From positions 1-12,842 of the forward strand of contig JAVBKA010000243.1 in assembly GCA_031546715.1 (NCBI GenBank): DNA of 12,842 nt, in the 5' to 3' direction. The position numbers and the translations under genes are program-made. This DNA is from JAVBKA01 sp031546715. GTDB lineage: Bacteria > Bacillota > Clostridia > Oscillospirales > UBA929. This document shows, piece after piece, positions 12,687 through 12,842 of the stretch. Under the pieces are notes generated by a model. That model was not told the origin of the DNA. It was given only the letters and a program-made list of their open reading frames with translations, and did no database searches. Numbering within the stretch: the first letter of the stretch is position 1; the number at the start of each line of letters is the position of its first letter.

Positions 12687-12842
12687 TTGACATGCTTACC
12701 CAAAAGAAAACATTCAAGGTTAAAAGAATTTGATTATAGCCAAAATGGATATTACCACGTGACAATTTGCACACAAGATAATTTATCGATTTTATCAACA
12801 GTTACGGTAGGGCGGGGGCTTGCTCCCGCCGAAGTAGAGCTA
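12687..12842 (+). CDS. REP-associated (IS200-like Y1) transposase, N-terminal part
   Basis: The frame is open to the window end and reads KRKHSRLKEFDYSQNGYYHVTICTQDNLSIL, the characteristic N-terminus of TnpA_REP/RAYT-type single-strand DNA transposases (Y1 family). The catalytic HUH pair and tyrosine would lie beyond the window. The frame is open back to 12651. TTG 12687 gives MTCLPKRKHSRL, matching family N-termini; GTG at 12678 or 12675 is possible. The ATG at 12692 is in another frame and stops after 13 codons, so either the TTG is used or a one-base change has disrupted an original ATG start. A REP-like palindrome (12807-12831) is read in frame as VGRGLAPAE. These enzymes mobilise or maintain REP palindromes in the host genome. 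Confidence 0.75.
   Translation, partial: MTCLPKRKHSRLKEFDYSQNGYYHVTICTQDNLSILSTVTVGRGLAPAEVEL
12807..12831. repeat. REP-like hairpin, copy B, inside the transposase frame
   Basis: GGCGGG (12811-12816) pairs with CCCGCC (12825-12830), and an inner GC/GC pair (12818-12819 with 12822-12823) closes over TT with a G-T between helices. It shares the GTAGGGC flank and helix layout of copy A at 381-411. It lies in the coding frame of the transposase. Confidence 0.65.

Overview
The window suggests an endospore-forming Gram-positive bacterium of the Clostridia type. The evidence is a germination protease (gpr), a YycI-family protein, strong AGGAGG-like ribosome binding sites, a Gram-positive style type IV pilus set (PilM, PilN and PilO without PilP or PilQ), and a CadC/CadA metal-efflux pair of Firmicutes type. 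No species can be named from sequence alone.

Layout. Positions 1-488 hold no convincing complete gene. They contain a 22-bp perfect palindrome, a 17-base repeat pair, a REP-like hairpin, a second hairpin and a short minus-strand open frame running off the left edge. Positions 489-3734 (minus strand) carry gpr, a yycI-like gene and an MFS transporter. Positions 3841-8671 (minus strand) are a type IV pilus operon read pilA, pilD, three minor prepilin genes (PilV-, PilW- and PilX-like), pilM, pilN, pilO. The genes from the PilV-like one onward overlap or abut. The pilus motor and platform genes (pilB, pilT, pilC) are not in the window. Positions 8672-8918 are a divergent promoter region. Positions 8919-11443 (plus strand) are cadC and cadA: a metal-sensing repressor with both known metal sites intact, and a P1B-type efflux ATPase with an unusual cysteine-rich N-terminus. 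A cluster of hairpins follows (11461-11595). Next is a MntA/HepT-type toxin-antitoxin pair (11760-12387) with its own promoter and a strong terminator. At the right edge begins a REP-associated (IS200-like) transposase that carries a REP-like palindrome inside its reading frame.

How the parts work together. PilD should process PilA and the minor prepilins, and PilM/N/O would form the inner-membrane alignment complex; assembly needs motor and platform genes from elsewhere. CadC should repress cadC-cadA from a palindrome just downstream of a consensus sigma-A promoter and release it when Cd, Pb or Zn binds. HepT (RX4HXY RNase) would be neutralised by MntA, which AMPylates it. The two REP-like hairpins at opposite ends of the window share architecture and differ by paired, compensatory changes, which points to a REP/transposase family active in this genome. 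That is the best lead for something not yet described. No CRISPR array, rRNA, tRNA or phage structural module was seen.
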